Of a stretch of 64,000 nt of DNA, positions 8,037-17,078 are shown in pieces. Numbering within the stretch: the stretch's first letter is position 1; every line of letters starts with the position of its first letter. Below the pieces are notes generated by a model. The model was not told the origin of the DNA. It saw only the letters and a list, made by a program, of their open reading frames with translations, and did no database searches. The position numbers were made by a program, and so were the translations under genes. Origin of the DNA: Atopobiaceae bacterium (GTDB lineage Bacteria; Actinomycetota; Coriobacteriia; Coriobacteriales; Atopobiaceae). Where the stretch lies: assembly GCA_017510785.1 (NCBI GenBank), contig JAFWMH010000026.1, positions 117,512 through 181,511 on the forward strand, in the 5' to 3' direction.

Positions 8037-10931
8037 CTACTCGTGCGATGCGCGCCAAAGAGTTAAGTAGCGTGCGATGTTTCCCTTCTCTAACATAATG
8101 CAGTTGCGCGAGGGCATAGCCGATACGAAGGTATTTCCATAGCGCTTCGTCGCCACACGCGAGTCGGCGATAATAAACACACCCGTATCGCTTGCACTTC
8201 GGATAAGTCTTCCCGCCGCCTGCTTAACCTCGAGAACCGCTTCTGGCAGAGAGTATCTCCACCAGGCTCTTTGCTCACGCGCTTCACGCTCACGTACAAG
8301 CGGCTCGTGCGGACTCGCAAAGGGAAGTTTGCACACAACCACACATCGCAGTGTTTCGCCCGCCGCATCAAAGCCCTCCCAAAACGACTTGAGTGCGAAT
8401 AGGGAAAGGCTCTTCTCCTTGACAAATCGGTCACGGATTCTACGTGGCGAAGCCCCCCTTTGCTGGCATGCCAGCTCCAATCCTACCTCCCCAAGCCGCG
8501 GCTTCAGGGCATAATACACACGCTCCATTTCGCGCCTGTTCGTGAAGAGTGTGAGTACCGAACCATTCATTGCGCGGTGTACATCGAAGAGAAGGTCCTC
8601 AAGCGCATCCAAATACCTGCGATCGTTGGGTGCAGGAATATCGCGTGCGACGATCACGGACATGTGGTTGTCGAAGTCAAAGCTACTCGCGAGCTGAGCC
8701 ACAGCGTGCTTTTGCGCTTGCAGCGCGTCCAAGCCCACGGCGTGCTCAAAGTGATCGAAGCTTGCTCCCACGGCCATCGTGGCAGAGGAGAACACTACGC
8801 TGCTAACCTCCGGATACCAACGCTGCGCCAATGCCGCTCCCACTTCGAGCAACTGCGCCACCAAACGATCCCCCACACGCCTACGCCCACGGAAGAGCTC
8901 TGCGGAATACACATATTCATCGTCCGGTTCGAGCACCACGAGCCTCAGCGCCTCGCCAAAGCTCTTTAGGCGTCTTATGGGATCGACTAATTCGTTTGCG
9001 ATTTGTGAATCCTCCGGAGCCAGGGCTTCACGTGCTTCGTCGAGCGTCTTAATGGTCTCGTCCAAAGGCGGGACGATTTTGGCGCCCATGGCCTCAATCG
9101 CGCCCCATTCTGCAGAGCCACGTAATGCATCGTCAATCCACAGCGTGGCGCTCTCGTAACCGCTGAATCCCGTAATTCCCGACAATGCGTGCACCGCGTC
9201 GAAGAACTCAGTCGTGGCTTCCTGTAACCGAAACAGCCACGATGCCGTTTTGCTCAGAAGACCTGCCACCAAGGTCCCTGCATCCATATGAGTACTTGCG
9301 GCGATACTACGTTGTATCACACCATGGTCAACACTTCCCAACCGTTGTAATACAGCAAATACGTCCTCTCCCGATACCTCACGCGCCCACTGCCGTCGCG
9401 CCTCGCCTTCAAACGAATGAGCCTCGTCCACAACCCAATGCCTAATGGGTGGCAGTATTGCATTTTCCGCGTCAATGTCGCGCAGTAACAGCGCGTGATT
9501 CGTCACCACCACATCCGCGCATGCCGCTAACATCCGTGCGCCGTGAACGAAGCATCCTCGCGGATAATACGGACAATTGCGCCTCAGGCACTCGTTTGAC
9601 GCTGTTGTTAGCATCTCACGAGGAACGTTTCGCCAGCGAATACCCAATGCATCCACATCGCCATCCACCGACTGACAAGCAAACGCATACGTAACTGCGA
9701 TTGCGGTAAGCGTATCATCGACCGCTTCCCAATCGCTCGTATCTACGTTTAGCTCCGCGTGAACCGCCTGTTCCAAGCGACGCATGCAGGGATAGTGTTC
9801 CATTCCCTTTAAACTCGCTACGGTAATACCATCCGGTAATACATCACGTAATGCAGGCAACTCGTGCGATACAAGTTGATCGGTAAGGGCATTTGTCTTC
9901 GTGGCCACACCTACCGTAACGTCGTTTTTGCGCGCAAACATCACCTCTGGCACGAGATATGCCATCGACTTGCCTACTCCGGTCCCTGCCTCCAAGCAAC
10001 GATGAGTGGAAGTAGCCAAAGCGTCGCGTACCTCTTGTGCCATACTTACTTGTTCCGGTCGCACCTCATATGTTTTATACAGTGACGCCACAAGTCCTGT
10101 TGGGGAAAACGCGGCTTCTATCTCCTCGTGAGAAGGTGCATTACCTTTGAAGCCGTCTTCCATGGCGTCTCGCCTGCGTCTTCCCTCACGAAGGGCACCC
10201 AAATCGCGTCTCACGGAAACCAGCGAAAAACGTGCTCCAGGGTCATACCCTGCCAAAGCACTGAAAATCGCCCTGAACTGCCAATCGTATTCGCCGTGCA
10301 TGTTCGCCAGCCGCTCCATGAGCCCACGTGGTAAATCGCTGAGTCCCAATAGTATTATTCGCCACAATCCGCAAAGGGCATCAACGTCATCCATGGCGCG
10401 GTGCGTAACCGATGCGCAACCAAACACTTCTGCCATATCCGAAAGACGGTGCGAGCAGAGCCTTGGAAGAGCGATGCGCGAAAGGGCGAGTGAATCCACC
10501 CACACGTCCGTAACACCCGAACCACCAGGCACGCTCTCAATAAAGGTTCGATCGAACGTCGCGTTATGCGCCACGACGGGCTGTCCGCCCACGAATTCTG
10601 CAAGGGCGGCCACGGCCTCCTCGGCAACTGGCGCATTAGTAACATCCACGTCACGAATGCCTGTAAGCCTGACAATCTCCGTGGGTATCGGCCCGGTTGG
10701 ATGCACGAACGTTTGAAAACGCTCCACTACTTGTCGGCCGGAAATGCGCGCGGCAGCAATCTCGATGAGCTCGTTATTCCGGAACGAAAGCCCGGTTGTT
10801 TCGGTATCGAGCATCACGATGTCTTCTTCAAGCAATCCAAAACTTGCTTCCTCAGCACGTCGGACTAACGTTGCATAATTCGCCCGCACAGCAGGCGGAG
10901 TTTGCGGCAACAGCATATCGTCAAGTGTCAT
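8037..10931 (-). CDS. dinG: DinG-family ATP-dependent helicase with N-terminal DnaQ-like 3'-5' exonuclease
   Basis: This 964-residue protein joins two enzymes. Residues about 38-200 are a DEDD exonuclease: MLDTETTG (D42, E44), HNATFDRTF, and HRAMDDVDAL. From about 265 it is an XPD/DinG superfamily 2 helicase: Walker A GTGVGKSMAYL (about 311), DEAH-type box VVDEAHSF (about 502), and four Fe-S cysteines in CQS, ECLRRNC and PRGCF (about 430-460). Motifs V and VI lie at the C-terminus (LKSFWEGFDAAG, QAAGRLIRS). This exonuclease-helicase fusion is typical of Gram-positive DinG proteins, which unwind 5'-tailed DNA, R-loops and damaged forks. AAAGAGAGAAGG precedes the start at 10931. Confidence 0.92.
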   Translation of the reverse strand: MTLDDMLLPQTPPAVRANYATLVRRAEEASFGLLEEDIVMLDTETTGLSFRNNELIEIAAARISGRQVVERFQTFVHPTGPIPTEIVRLTGIRDVDVTNAPVAEEAVAALAEFVGGQPVVAHNATFDRTFIESVPGGSGVTDVWVDSLALSRIALPRLCSHRLSDMAEVFGCASVTHRAMDDVDALCGLWRIILLGLSDLPRGLMERLANMHGEYDWQFRAIFSALAGYDPGARFSLVSVRRDLGALREGRRRRDAMEDGFKGNAPSHEEIEAAFSPTGLVASLYKTYEVRPEQVSMAQEVRDALATSTHRCLEAGTGVGKSMAYLVPEVMFARKNDVTVGVATKTNALTDQLVSHELPALRDVLPDGITVASLKGMEHYPCMRRLEQAVHAELNVDTSDWEAVDDTLTAIAVTYAFACQSVDGDVDALGIRWRNVPREMLTTASNECLRRNCPYYPRGCFVHGARMLAACADVVVTNHALLLRDIDAENAILPPIRHWVVDEAHSFEGEARRQWAREVSGEDVFAVLQRLGSVDHGVIQRSIAASTHMDAGTLVAGLLSKTASWLFRLQEATTEFFDAVHALSGITGFSGYESATLWIDDALRGSAEWGAIEAMGAKIVPPLDETIKTLDEAREALAPEDSQIANELVDPIRRLKSFGEALRLVVLEPDDEYVYSAELFRGRRRVGDRLVAQLLEVGAALAQRWYPEVSSVVFSSATMAVGASFDHFEHAVGLDALQAQKHAVAQLASSFDFDNHMSVIVARDIPAPNDRRYLDALEDLLFDVHRAMNGSVLTLFTNRREMERVYYALKPRLGEVGLELACQQRGASPRRIRDRFVKEKSLSLFALKSFWEGFDAAGETLRCVVVCKLPFASPHEPLVREREAREQRAWWRYSLPEAVLEVKQAAGRLIRSASDTGVFIIADSRVATKRYGNTFVSAMPSRNCIMLEKGNIARYLTLWRASHE

Positions 10932-10998
10932 GCCTTCTCTCTTTCATGTTGTGCAACATTTGTATTACGCCACTTCCCCTGCGCGTAACTACATGCAA

Positions 10999-11042
10999 CT
11001 GCACTCCCCTCCGCGCCCGAGTCGAAGCATACAGAGGGGAGT
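10999..11042. repeat. 11-bp perfect inverted repeat upstream of the dinG gene
   Basis: GCACTCCCCTC (10999-11009) and GAGGGGAGTGC (11032-11042) are perfectly complementary across a 22-nt loop. They lie in the gap between the ddl stop and the dinG start, both on the minus strand. The minus-strand exit has no T-run, so this may be an operator or processing hairpin instead of a terminator. Confidence 0.5.
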
Positions 11043-11134
11043 GCCTCTTTATCACATGTTTGTAGTACCTCTTATGATGCGTTTCATCATAATGCCTTTG
11101 TAGTACCAAACCCCTTCGGGCTGGCATTCATCCA

Positions 11135-12088
11135 CTATTCCAGCGCAAGCTCAATGAACCGGCGGCACAGCTCAGGAAACTCAATACCTGCACGGCGCGC
11201 GGAGTCGGGCAGTAGGCTTGCTGAAGTCATTCCCGGGATGGTGTTTGTTTCCAATATGACGGGCATACCATCCGACCGAACGATAAAGTCACTCCGGGAG
11301 CAGCCACGGCAACCCAACGCAAGATGCGCCAGCACTGCATAGTCTTGCAAGCGAACATACACGTCTTCACCAACGCGCGCAGGTATTACATGATGTAGTT
11401 CCGACGGCTCGTACTTCACCGTCTCGTCGTAAAAGTCCGCGTTCTCGCCCGCAACAATCTCGACGATAGGTAATGCACGTGGATTATCGTTGCCCACAAC
11501 GGGAACCGTAACCTCAATACCTTCCACGGCACTCTCCACAAGCACCTTATCGCCAGTTGCGGCTGCGCGGCGAATGGCAGCATCCAATTCGTCGGGTGAC
11601 GTTACTTTCGAAACGCCAAAGCTCGAACCGTTGCCCACCGGCTTTACGAATAACGGCATACCGAGCTGGTCAACGATTGAATCCAGCTCGCGCTGCGAAC
11701 GCACGGCACCATGTAGCTCCACACCTGCAGGCACAGGGATTCCCGCACGCGCAAACATGACTTTTGCCACGTCCTTTTCCATCGCAAGCGCCGAGGCGAA
11801 TACACCCGAGAACGTATAGGGAATGTGTAGCACCTCCAGCATCCCCTGAATGCATCCATCTTCGCCCCCGCGCCCATGCATTGCCACGAAAGCAACGTCG
11901 TAGGCACCCTCAGCCATCTTATGCGCAAATTCTTCGTCGGCGGGATCAAGCAAATCTACCCGTTCGAAGCCCGCCTCCCCGAGCGCCCTTGCCACCTCGG
12001 CGCCTGAATTGAGCGACACATCGCGTTCGTCCGACCAGCCGCCGGCAAGCACGGCAACCTTGGACGCGGTAACATCTTGGTTTGGCAT
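11135..12088 (-). CDS. ddl: D-alanine--D-alanine ligase
   Basis: This 317-residue ATP-grasp ligase joins two D-Ala molecules for peptidoglycan precursors. It shows the family hallmarks in order: VAVLAGGWSDERDVSLNSG at the N-terminus, MHGRGGEDGCIQGMLE, PYTFSGVFASALAMEKDVAK, FVKPVGNGSSFGVSKV, and the C-terminal CRGCSRSDFIV...LETNTIPGMT metal and ATP-site segment. The omega-loop has EDGCIQ. The gene is divergent from rlmN across a gap of about 110 bp. Confidence 0.95.
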   Translation of the reverse strand: MPNQDVTASKVAVLAGGWSDERDVSLNSGAEVARALGEAGFERVDLLDPADEEFAHKMAEGAYDVAFVAMHGRGGEDGCIQGMLEVLHIPYTFSGVFASALAMEKDVAKVMFARAGIPVPAGVELHGAVRSQRELDSIVDQLGMPLFVKPVGNGSSFGVSKVTSPDELDAAIRRAAATGDKVLVESAVEGIEVTVPVVGNDNPRALPIVEIVAGENADFYDETVKYEPSELHHVIPARVGEDVYVRLQDYAVLAHLALGCRGCSRSDFIVRSDGMPVILETNTIPGMTSASLLPDSARRAGIEFPELCRRFIELALE

Positions 12089-12197
12089 CTTTTAGCCCCT
12101 TGCTCGTGTTTGGTGCGTTAGACTCTTACCAACGCATTTTTCAAGTGATGAGGATACTACCTCAAAGTGACCACCACGACGACAAGGGTAATCCAAC

Positions 12198-13295
12198 ATG
12201 CAACCTCAAGAAGCCGCACAAGATAATACCAACGTATTCGAGTCAACTGCCTCGCAATCTACCACACGGACCACACGTCACAGCCTACTTTCTTGCTCAC
12301 TCCGTGACCTAGAAGCGCTGATGGCTGAATTCGGGCAGCCCAGCTTTCGCGCCAAGCAAATCCAGTCATGGGTTTGGGACAAGGGCGTGACGTCATTCGA
12401 CGACATGACGAACCTTCCCAAAGCTCTCCGCTCTTCACTGGCCGAACAGTGCATGCTGCGCTCTGCCTCTGAGGCCGCCAACCTACACTCGGCTGACGGT
12501 AGTCGCAAATACCTGTTGCGTTACACAGACGGCGCCAGCGTGGAATGCGTTGGCATGCCTTCGGGCCAGCGACTAACTGCGTGCGTATCAACCCAGGCCG
12601 GCTGCGCCATGGGTTGTGCGTTTTGCGCAACGGGCGCCTCGGGCCTCACGCGTTCTCTTAAAGCAGCAGAGATGGTAGAGCAGGTATTACATGTGCGTGA
12701 CGACTTTGGTACACGTGTTACAAGCGTAGTAATGATGGGGCAGGGCGAGCCATTCGTGAATTATGACGAGACACTCGCGGCATTGCGCATGCTCAACGAC
12801 CCCGCAGCGCTCGGCATCGGCGCTCGCCACCTCACGGTGTCCACGTGTGGCGTAATACCCATGATTACGCGTTTCTCTAAGGAGCCAGAGCAGTTCACGC
12901 TTGCGGTTTCCTTGCATTCCGCCGTCCAGCGCACGCGCGACATCCTTATGCCGGGTGTGAAGCGTTGGTCGTTACTCCGCCTCTACGACGCAATGGGTGA
13001 ATACGCCGATCGTACCGGGCGCAGGCCTACCTACGAATACGCTCTCATCAAGGGAGTTAACGACACTGACGAAGAGCTCGCGTATCTATGCGACTTCTGC
13101 CGCGATACCTTGTGCCACGTGAATCTTATCCAGCTAAACCCCATCTCGGGCTCGCACCTCGAACCCAGCCCTCGTCAACGTGCGATCGACTTCGCTCGCC
13201 GCCTGGAATCCGTGGGCGTCGAAACGACCATTCGCAACTCACGCGGCGCCGATATCGACGCGGCCTGTGGCCAATTGCGCCAACGCATTCGTTAA
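12198..13295 (+). CDS. rlmN: 23S rRNA (adenine(2503)-C(2))-methyltransferase, dual-specificity RlmN type
   Basis: This 365-residue radical-SAM enzyme has the CxxxCxxC cluster motif GCAMGCAFC near residues 135-142. It also has the two mechanistic cysteines: one in TACVSTQAG just before the cluster and one in the C-terminal GADIDAACGQL. MMGQGEPFVN is the family's GEP-type motif. It methylates A2503 in the ribosomal exit tunnel and usually A37 of some tRNAs. A short Shine-Dalgarno-like AAGGG lies before ATG 12198, and a strong terminator follows at 13334. Confidence 0.95.
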   Translation: MQPQEAAQDNTNVFESTASQSTTRTTRHSLLSCSLRDLEALMAEFGQPSFRAKQIQSWVWDKGVTSFDDMTNLPKALRSSLAEQCMLRSASEAANLHSADGSRKYLLRYTDGASVECVGMPSGQRLTACVSTQAGCAMGCAFCATGASGLTRSLKAAEMVEQVLHVRDDFGTRVTSVVMMGQGEPFVNYDETLAALRMLNDPAALGIGARHLTVSTCGVIPMITRFSKEPEQFTLAVSLHSAVQRTRDILMPGVKRWSLLRLYDAMGEYADRTGRRPTYEYALIKGVNDTDEELAYLCDFCRDTLCHVNLIQLNPISGSHLEPSPRQRAIDFARRLESVGVETTIRNSRGADIDAACGQLRQRIR

Positions 13296-13333
13296 CACAC
13301 AGGGTATTATCAGCACACACCACTACCAAAAAA

Positions 13334-13372
13334 AGAAACCCGGCCAAGGTAATCCTCGGCCGGGTTTCTTTT
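13334..13372. terminator. Bidirectional terminator between rlmN and the parAB operon
   Basis: AGAAACCCGGCC pairs with GGCCGGGTTTCT and is followed by TTTT on the + strand. On the minus strand an A-rich flank (ACCAAAAAAAGAAA) supplies the T-run, so it can end both convergent transcripts. Confidence 0.88.
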
Positions 13373-13419
13373 CGCGCATCGCTAGGCATCCGCCTCAGCA
13401 GTCGCACGCAAAATACAAC

Positions 13420-13689
13420 CTAATACCCAATGGCATTCCACTGTTTGCGCGTACGCTCCTGGTTGGCCTCAACAGCCGCCTCTTCCTCCGCACGCGTCGG
13501 ACCCTTCGAAACAATGGGTTCGATGGCGTCCGCCACGTCTCGAAAAGCCTTTTGGATTTCATGGTTTGCGGCACGGAGCTCCTCGCGCTGCTCATCGCTT
13601 AACACGTGTTCATACGCGAGGTACGTCCCAACAATTGCCGCACCCATCACGATGAAGATGTTCCGAAGCACATTCACGTTATTCTCCAA
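13420..13689 (-). CDS. Small single-pass membrane protein encoded downstream of parB
   Basis: This 89-residue protein has an N-terminal hydrophobic helix (NIFIVMGAAIVGTYLAY, about 10-27). A charged amphipathic, probably coiled-coil region follows (DEQREELRAANHEIQKAF). The start overlaps the 3' end of parB by 11 bp, so it is probably co-translated with the partition genes. I do not recognise the family. The topology suggests a short cytoplasmic coiled coil anchored to the membrane. Confidence 0.7.
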   Translation of the reverse strand: MENNVNVLRNIFIVMGAAIVGTYLAYEHVLSDEQREELRAANHEIQKAFRDVADAIEPIVSKGPTRAEEEAAVEANQERTRKQWNAIGY

Positions 13690-14548
13690 TCATCCGCGCA
13701 ACGAGCGCTTCCAAATCGTCCTCGTCACCAAACTCAATCTCAACCTTGTTCTTACCACGTACCGAGTGTACGCGTACTTTTGCCCCAAGCGCATTACGTA
13801 ACCGACGGGCGGCATCTCCATACGACTCTGGCGTCTTGTTGCGACGCGGTGGCTCCGCTTCGTTTTTGACAAAAAACAACGGACCGAGGATTTCTGTCTG
13901 ACGGACGCTAAGACCCTCGGCCACCACCTTGTTTGCGAGCGCAATACGTCCCTCATCGCCCTCTACCGCAAGGATTGCACGAGCATGCCCAGCCGTTAGC
14001 TTGCCTTGTATTACCATGTCCTGCACTTCCTCCGGCAAGTCGAGCAGACGCAACGAATTACTAATGGCCGACCGTGATTTGCCGAGGACGCGAGCAACCT
14101 CCTCGTGGGTTAGCCCATTGTTCTCCAAAAGCGCCTTGTAACCACGCGCAGCCTCTAGAGGGTTAAGATCCGTACGCTGTAGGTTTTCCACCAACGCTAG
14201 CGCAAGTACTTCGTCGTCGCTCACATCACGCACAAGTGCGGGCACTGTTCTCATGCCCGCACGAATCGAAGCCTGGTAGCGCCGCTCACCAGCCACGATT
14301 TGGTATGCCCCATTGTATTCTCGCACCACGATGGGCTGAAGCAATCCCTGCGCAGCTATGGATTCGGCAAGCTCGTCGAGTTGTTCCTCGTCGAACACCT
14401 TACGCGGTTGGTTGGGGTTGGGATGTATGTCCTTTACGTCAAGCTCACGTAATGCAGACGCATTATCTTCAATGTGGACCTCGCCCATCGTTTCGCCAAT
14501 AAGCGCACCAAGACCACGTCCAAGTCCCGATCGCTTAGCCACGCCCAA
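13679..14548 (-). CDS. parB: Chromosome-partitioning protein ParB (CTPase, parS-binding)
   Basis: This 289-residue protein begins with the conserved basic segment KRSGLGRGLGALIG that interacts with ParA. It has the N-domain DIHPNPNQPRKVF, the CTP-binding box GERRYQA (88-94), the central helix-turn-helix LTHEEVARVLGKSRSAISN (146-164) and a C-terminal dimerisation domain (VEIEFGDEDDLEALVARM). It loads at parS and spreads as a clamp. Two near-perfect parS sites are present at 15885 and 21712. The start overlaps the end of parA by 14 bp. Confidence 0.95.
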   Translation of the reverse strand: MGVAKRSGLGRGLGALIGETMGEVHIEDNASALRELDVKDIHPNPNQPRKVFDEEQLDELAESIAAQGLLQPIVVREYNGAYQIVAGERRYQASIRAGMRTVPALVRDVSDDEVLALALVENLQRTDLNPLEAARGYKALLENNGLTHEEVARVLGKSRSAISNSLRLLDLPEEVQDMVIQGKLTAGHARAILAVEGDEGRIALANKVVAEGLSVRQTEILGPLFFVKNEAEPPRRNKTPESYGDAARRLRNALGAKVRVHSVRGKNKVEIEFGDEDDLEALVARMIGE

Positions 14549-15296
14549 TCACCTCCTGGGCAAGGGCATCATACGCCAAGGCCCCTTTGCTCGTCGGCGC
14601 ATATTGGCATACGGGCAGTCCGTGACTGGGAGCCTCTGAAAGCTTCACATTGCGAGGTATTACCGACTCGAAGACCTTCGCACCAAAGTATTCGCGCACT
14701 TCCTCAATTACCTGACGCGAGAGCGTAGTACGCACGTCGTGCATCGTCATAAGCACACCAAAAACGTTGAGCGTAGGATTCAGTCGAGCCTTCACCATAC
14801 GCATCGACTCAAGCAGCTTTGTAAGGCCCTCCAAAGCATAGAATTCGCACTGGATGGGGATGAGCAGCGTATTGGCGGCCACCAAGGCATTCACGGTGAG
14901 CAGCCCAAGCGAGGGAGGGCAGTCGATGAATACATAGTCGTATTCATCGCGGACCGGTTCTAATACGTACCGTAATACGCTCTCACGCGCCATAACACTC
15001 ACAAGCTCAATCTCGGCGCCGGCAAGCTCAATCGTAGCAGGCGCGACGTCTACCCCCTCAGCCTTCGACTCCACAATGGCGTCTTTAACGGGCTGTGAGT
15101 TCATAAGGGCGTCGTATATGTCGTATTCCAACGCATCTTTATCGATGCCGAAGCCGCTCGTTGCATTCCCCTGTGGGTCGAAGTCCACTACCAGCACGCG
15201 TTTGCCGCACCGGCCGAGCGATGCTGCAAGGTTAACCGCAGTGGTTGACTTTCCCACCCCGCCCTTTTGATTGATAACGGCCATAACCTGTGCCAT
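14535..15296 (-). CDS. parA: Chromosome-partitioning ATPase ParA/Soj
   Basis: I chose the start MAQVMAVINQ at 15296 because AAAGGAG precedes it; the frame runs further upstream to 15488 without family similarity. The 253-residue product has the deviant Walker A KGGVGKST (11-18), VVDFDPQGNAT, and the Walker B-like YVFIDCPPSLGLLT. It acts with ParB to separate origins and may influence DnaA. A promoter-like pair lies at 15325-15352. Confidence 0.95.
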   Translation of the reverse strand: MAQVMAVINQKGGVGKSTTAVNLAASLGRCGKRVLVVDFDPQGNATSGFGIDKDALEYDIYDALMNSQPVKDAIVESKAEGVDVAPATIELAGAEIELVSVMARESVLRYVLEPVRDEYDYVFIDCPPSLGLLTVNALVAANTLLIPIQCEFYALEGLTKLLESMRMVKARLNPTLNVFGVLMTMHDVRTTLSRQVIEEVREYFGAKVFESVIPRNVKLSEAPSHGLPVCQYAPTSKGALAYDALAQEVIGRG

Positions 15297-15324
15297 ATTC
15301 GCTCCTTTCGTTTCGAGTGGAAAC

Positions 15325-15352
15325 ATAATACCGTAATACACACTCAATACAA
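15325..15352 (-). promoter_or_regulatory. Candidate sigma-70-type promoter of parA-parB
   Basis: Read on the minus strand, TTGTAT (15347-15352) and TATTAT (15325-15330) are separated by 16 bp. They lie about 30 bp upstream of the parA start. The spacer contains a GTATTAC heptamer. Confidence 0.5.
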
Positions 15353-15683
15353 TCCTCGAAATGTTTGTAGCACAATGTATTCTAACAAGGGCATGGGACG
15401 CAAATACAGCATGAACGTCGGTGTGTGAACCCAACTCTATAGCAAGTCCCGCCACCATGCATGCAATTCGGGTTAATATCGGACTCATACAGCCCTTCTA
15501 CCCGTATGAGTTGACGATTCAGTCAATGCTCATGCGACCTCATCCCCCAAGCGCTACCCGCAACCAACCGATTGCACGATGCACTTACGTATTATGCAAT
15601 ACGCAAAAGAATACGTTATGAATACAAGTGACTATATGTCGTATTACGTCAGCACGACCACGTACGAAGCCAGAATACAGAAG

Positions 15684-15730
15684 CAGCCCCTTTGAGTTTG
15701 TCATATTTTGAGACAAACTCAAAGGGGCTG
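15684..15730 (-). terminator. Long perfect hairpin after rsmG, probable terminator
   Basis: CAGCCCCTTTGAGTTTGTC (15684-15702) is perfectly complementary over 19 bp to GACAAACTCAAAGGGGCTG (15712-15730), with a 9-nt loop. It is 41 bp past the rsmG stop on the minus strand, with GCTTCTGTATTCT following. Confidence 0.7.
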
Positions 15731-15770
15731 TAAACGTCCTGCACTGGTGCAGGCGCGTGCGCATTTTACT

Positions 15771-16451
15771 TTACAAGGGATGATGCTGCGCCATACCCGT
15801 CGCACGAGGCAGGCGAATGCTGGGGTTTCCCACACGCTCGTAGGATATAACTTCGCGATGACCCATATCACATGGAAGCTCGTATGTTTCACGTGAAACT
15901 CGACGCATGCCACACAGCTTGGCCACACGATCCCCGTTGAGAAGCTCGTCTTCAGTAGGTCGCGCCTTCGCAACTACAAGTCTTCCGCCCTTACGGAGCA
16001 GCGGGGCAGCGTATTCCACAAGCACACCCGTTTGAGCCACGGCTCTTGCCGTAACAACGGCATACCGTCCGCGCTCGCGCTTTGCCAATTCCTCGATACG
16101 CGTTGATTCAACACGCAGTTGCTTCTCGAGTCCCAACTCGTGCACGAACTCCCGTACCGCAGCCGCCTTCTTCCCCACTGAGTCCACAAGCGTACCCTTG
16201 CGGCCCGTAACTATAGCCAAGGGAATACCTGGATATCCCGCACCAGTTCCCACGTCAACAAAAGCTCCCGCAGGAGCCGCAGCAAAGGCATCCTGCAGGA
16301 GCAGAGAATCCACTATGTGGAGGCACACGGCCTCATCCCACCCGGTAATACGCGTAAGATTGAGCGTGCGATTGCGCTCGACAACGAGCTCAAGATGCCG
16401 GACGAGGGTTTTCCATTGCTCCCTCGTCGCAAGTTGCCTTACCTTACCCAC
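15771..16451 (-). CDS. rsmG: 16S rRNA (guanine(527)-N7)-methyltransferase RsmG/GidB
   Basis: This 226-residue Rossmann-fold methyltransferase has the SAM motif VDVGTGAGYPGIPLAI and the family segments NLTRITGWDEAVCLHIVDSL and VTARAVAQTGVLVEYAAPLL. It modifies G527 of 16S rRNA; loss in other bacteria gives low-level streptomycin resistance. The start overlaps the end of the KH-R3H gene by 8 bp, and a parS site lies inside the reading frame near the 3' end. Confidence 0.94.
   Translation of the reverse strand: MGKVRQLATREQWKTLVRHLELVVERNRTLNLTRITGWDEAVCLHIVDSLLLQDAFAAAPAGAFVDVGTGAGYPGIPLAIVTGRKGTLVDSVGKKAAAVREFVHELGLEKQLRVESTRIEELAKRERGRYAVVTARAVAQTGVLVEYAAPLLRKGGRLVVAKARPTEDELLNGDRVAKLCGMRRVSRETYELPCDMGHREVISYERVGNPSIRLPRATGMAQHHPL
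15885..15900. promoter_or_regulatory. parS site 1 (ParB-binding palindrome, inside rsmG)
   Basis: TGTTTCACGTGAAACT matches the universal parS TGTTTCACGTGAAACA at 15 of 16 positions. Confidence 0.93.
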
Positions 16452-17013
16452 GCAGAGCTGTGACCACCACGCAGCGCGAGGGGTCCTCTCCCTCCGAATG
16501 AGTCGTCACGCCATCGTCCGCAGCGAGCGCGATGTGAACCAAGCGACGCTCGTAGGCATTCATCGGGGGCAGCATAACACGCGAGTGCTGCCTCTTCGCC
16601 CGCGCCGCGGCCGAAAAAGCCAGCCGACGGAGCTTGTCTTTACGACGCATCTTATACCCCTCGACGTCCACCACCACAGGATAGTGGAAACGCAGCGTAC
16701 TGCTCATGAGCGAAGCAAGTACCATTTGCAATGCATCAAGTGTGCGTCCGTGACGACCTATGAGCACGGCAAGGTCTCCACCAGTCACGTCAAGTATGAG
16801 TTCTCCCTCGTCACCCTCGTACTCGTCGATGGTAATCTTCGTCTCGCCAAAGAACGAGAGCAGATTACGCACGTAGTCAACCGCAATGTCCGCAATCGTA
16901 TCGATGTCGTCGTCGGTGAGCTCTTCACCTGCGGCATATCGCTCGCGCATCGCGGTATAGGCATCGTTCTCCACAGCCTGTACCTCGAGTTCGGGCGTTT
17001 GTTCATCCGCCAT
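16444..17013 (-). CDS. KH-R3H RNA-binding protein (Jag/KhpB-like)
   Basis: I chose the start MADEQTPE at 17013, preceded by GAGGAGG. The 189-residue product has an acidic N-terminus, a KH domain with its GxxG loop in GGDLAVLIGRHGRTLDALQ (about 98-116), then an R3H region (RRLAFSAAARAKRQ..PPMNAYERRLVH). The long Jag_N domain of Firmicutes homologues is absent, as is usual in Actinobacteria. KhpB-type proteins bind RNA and affect cell division. It sits between yidC and rsmG. Confidence 0.88.
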   Translation of the reverse strand: MADEQTPELEVQAVENDAYTAMRERYAAGEELTDDDIDTIADIAVDYVRNLLSFFGETKITIDEYEGDEGELILDVTGGDLAVLIGRHGRTLDALQMVLASLMSSTLRFHYPVVVDVEGYKMRRKDKLRRLAFSAAARAKRQHSRVMLPPMNAYERRLVHIALAADDGVTTHSEGEDPSRCVVVTALRG

Positions 17014-17033
17014 GTTATACCTCCTCGTATGCC

Positions 17034-17063
17034 ATGGGCATGGAACCAAGATTCCATGCCCAT
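17034..17063. repeat. 12-bp perfect inverted repeat in the yidC to KH-R3H gap
   Basis: ATGGGCATGGAA (17034-17045) and TTCCATGCCCAT (17052-17063) pair around a 6-nt loop. They lie in the 65-bp gap between yidC and the KH-R3H gene, just upstream of the latter's ribosome site on the minus strand. No T-run follows, so a role in mRNA processing or stability is more likely than termination. Confidence 0.55.
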
Positions 17064-17078
17064 CTAAATTACCTATGT

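Larger units (their letters stand above)
15297..15770. other. Gene-free gap between parA and rsmG
   Basis: This 474-bp stretch has no supported gene. It holds the parA promoter at its left end, several GTATTAC/GTAATAC-type heptamers (15333, 15641), a small palindrome CGTATT-atgc-AATACG (15588-15603), and the long perfect hairpin at 15684. The middle part is otherwise featureless. Confidence 0.7.

Noticed and set aside
15305..15327. Possible third parS near parA (GTTTCGAGTGGAAAC)
   Set aside because: It breaks the central CACGTG core, so it is unlikely to bind ParB.
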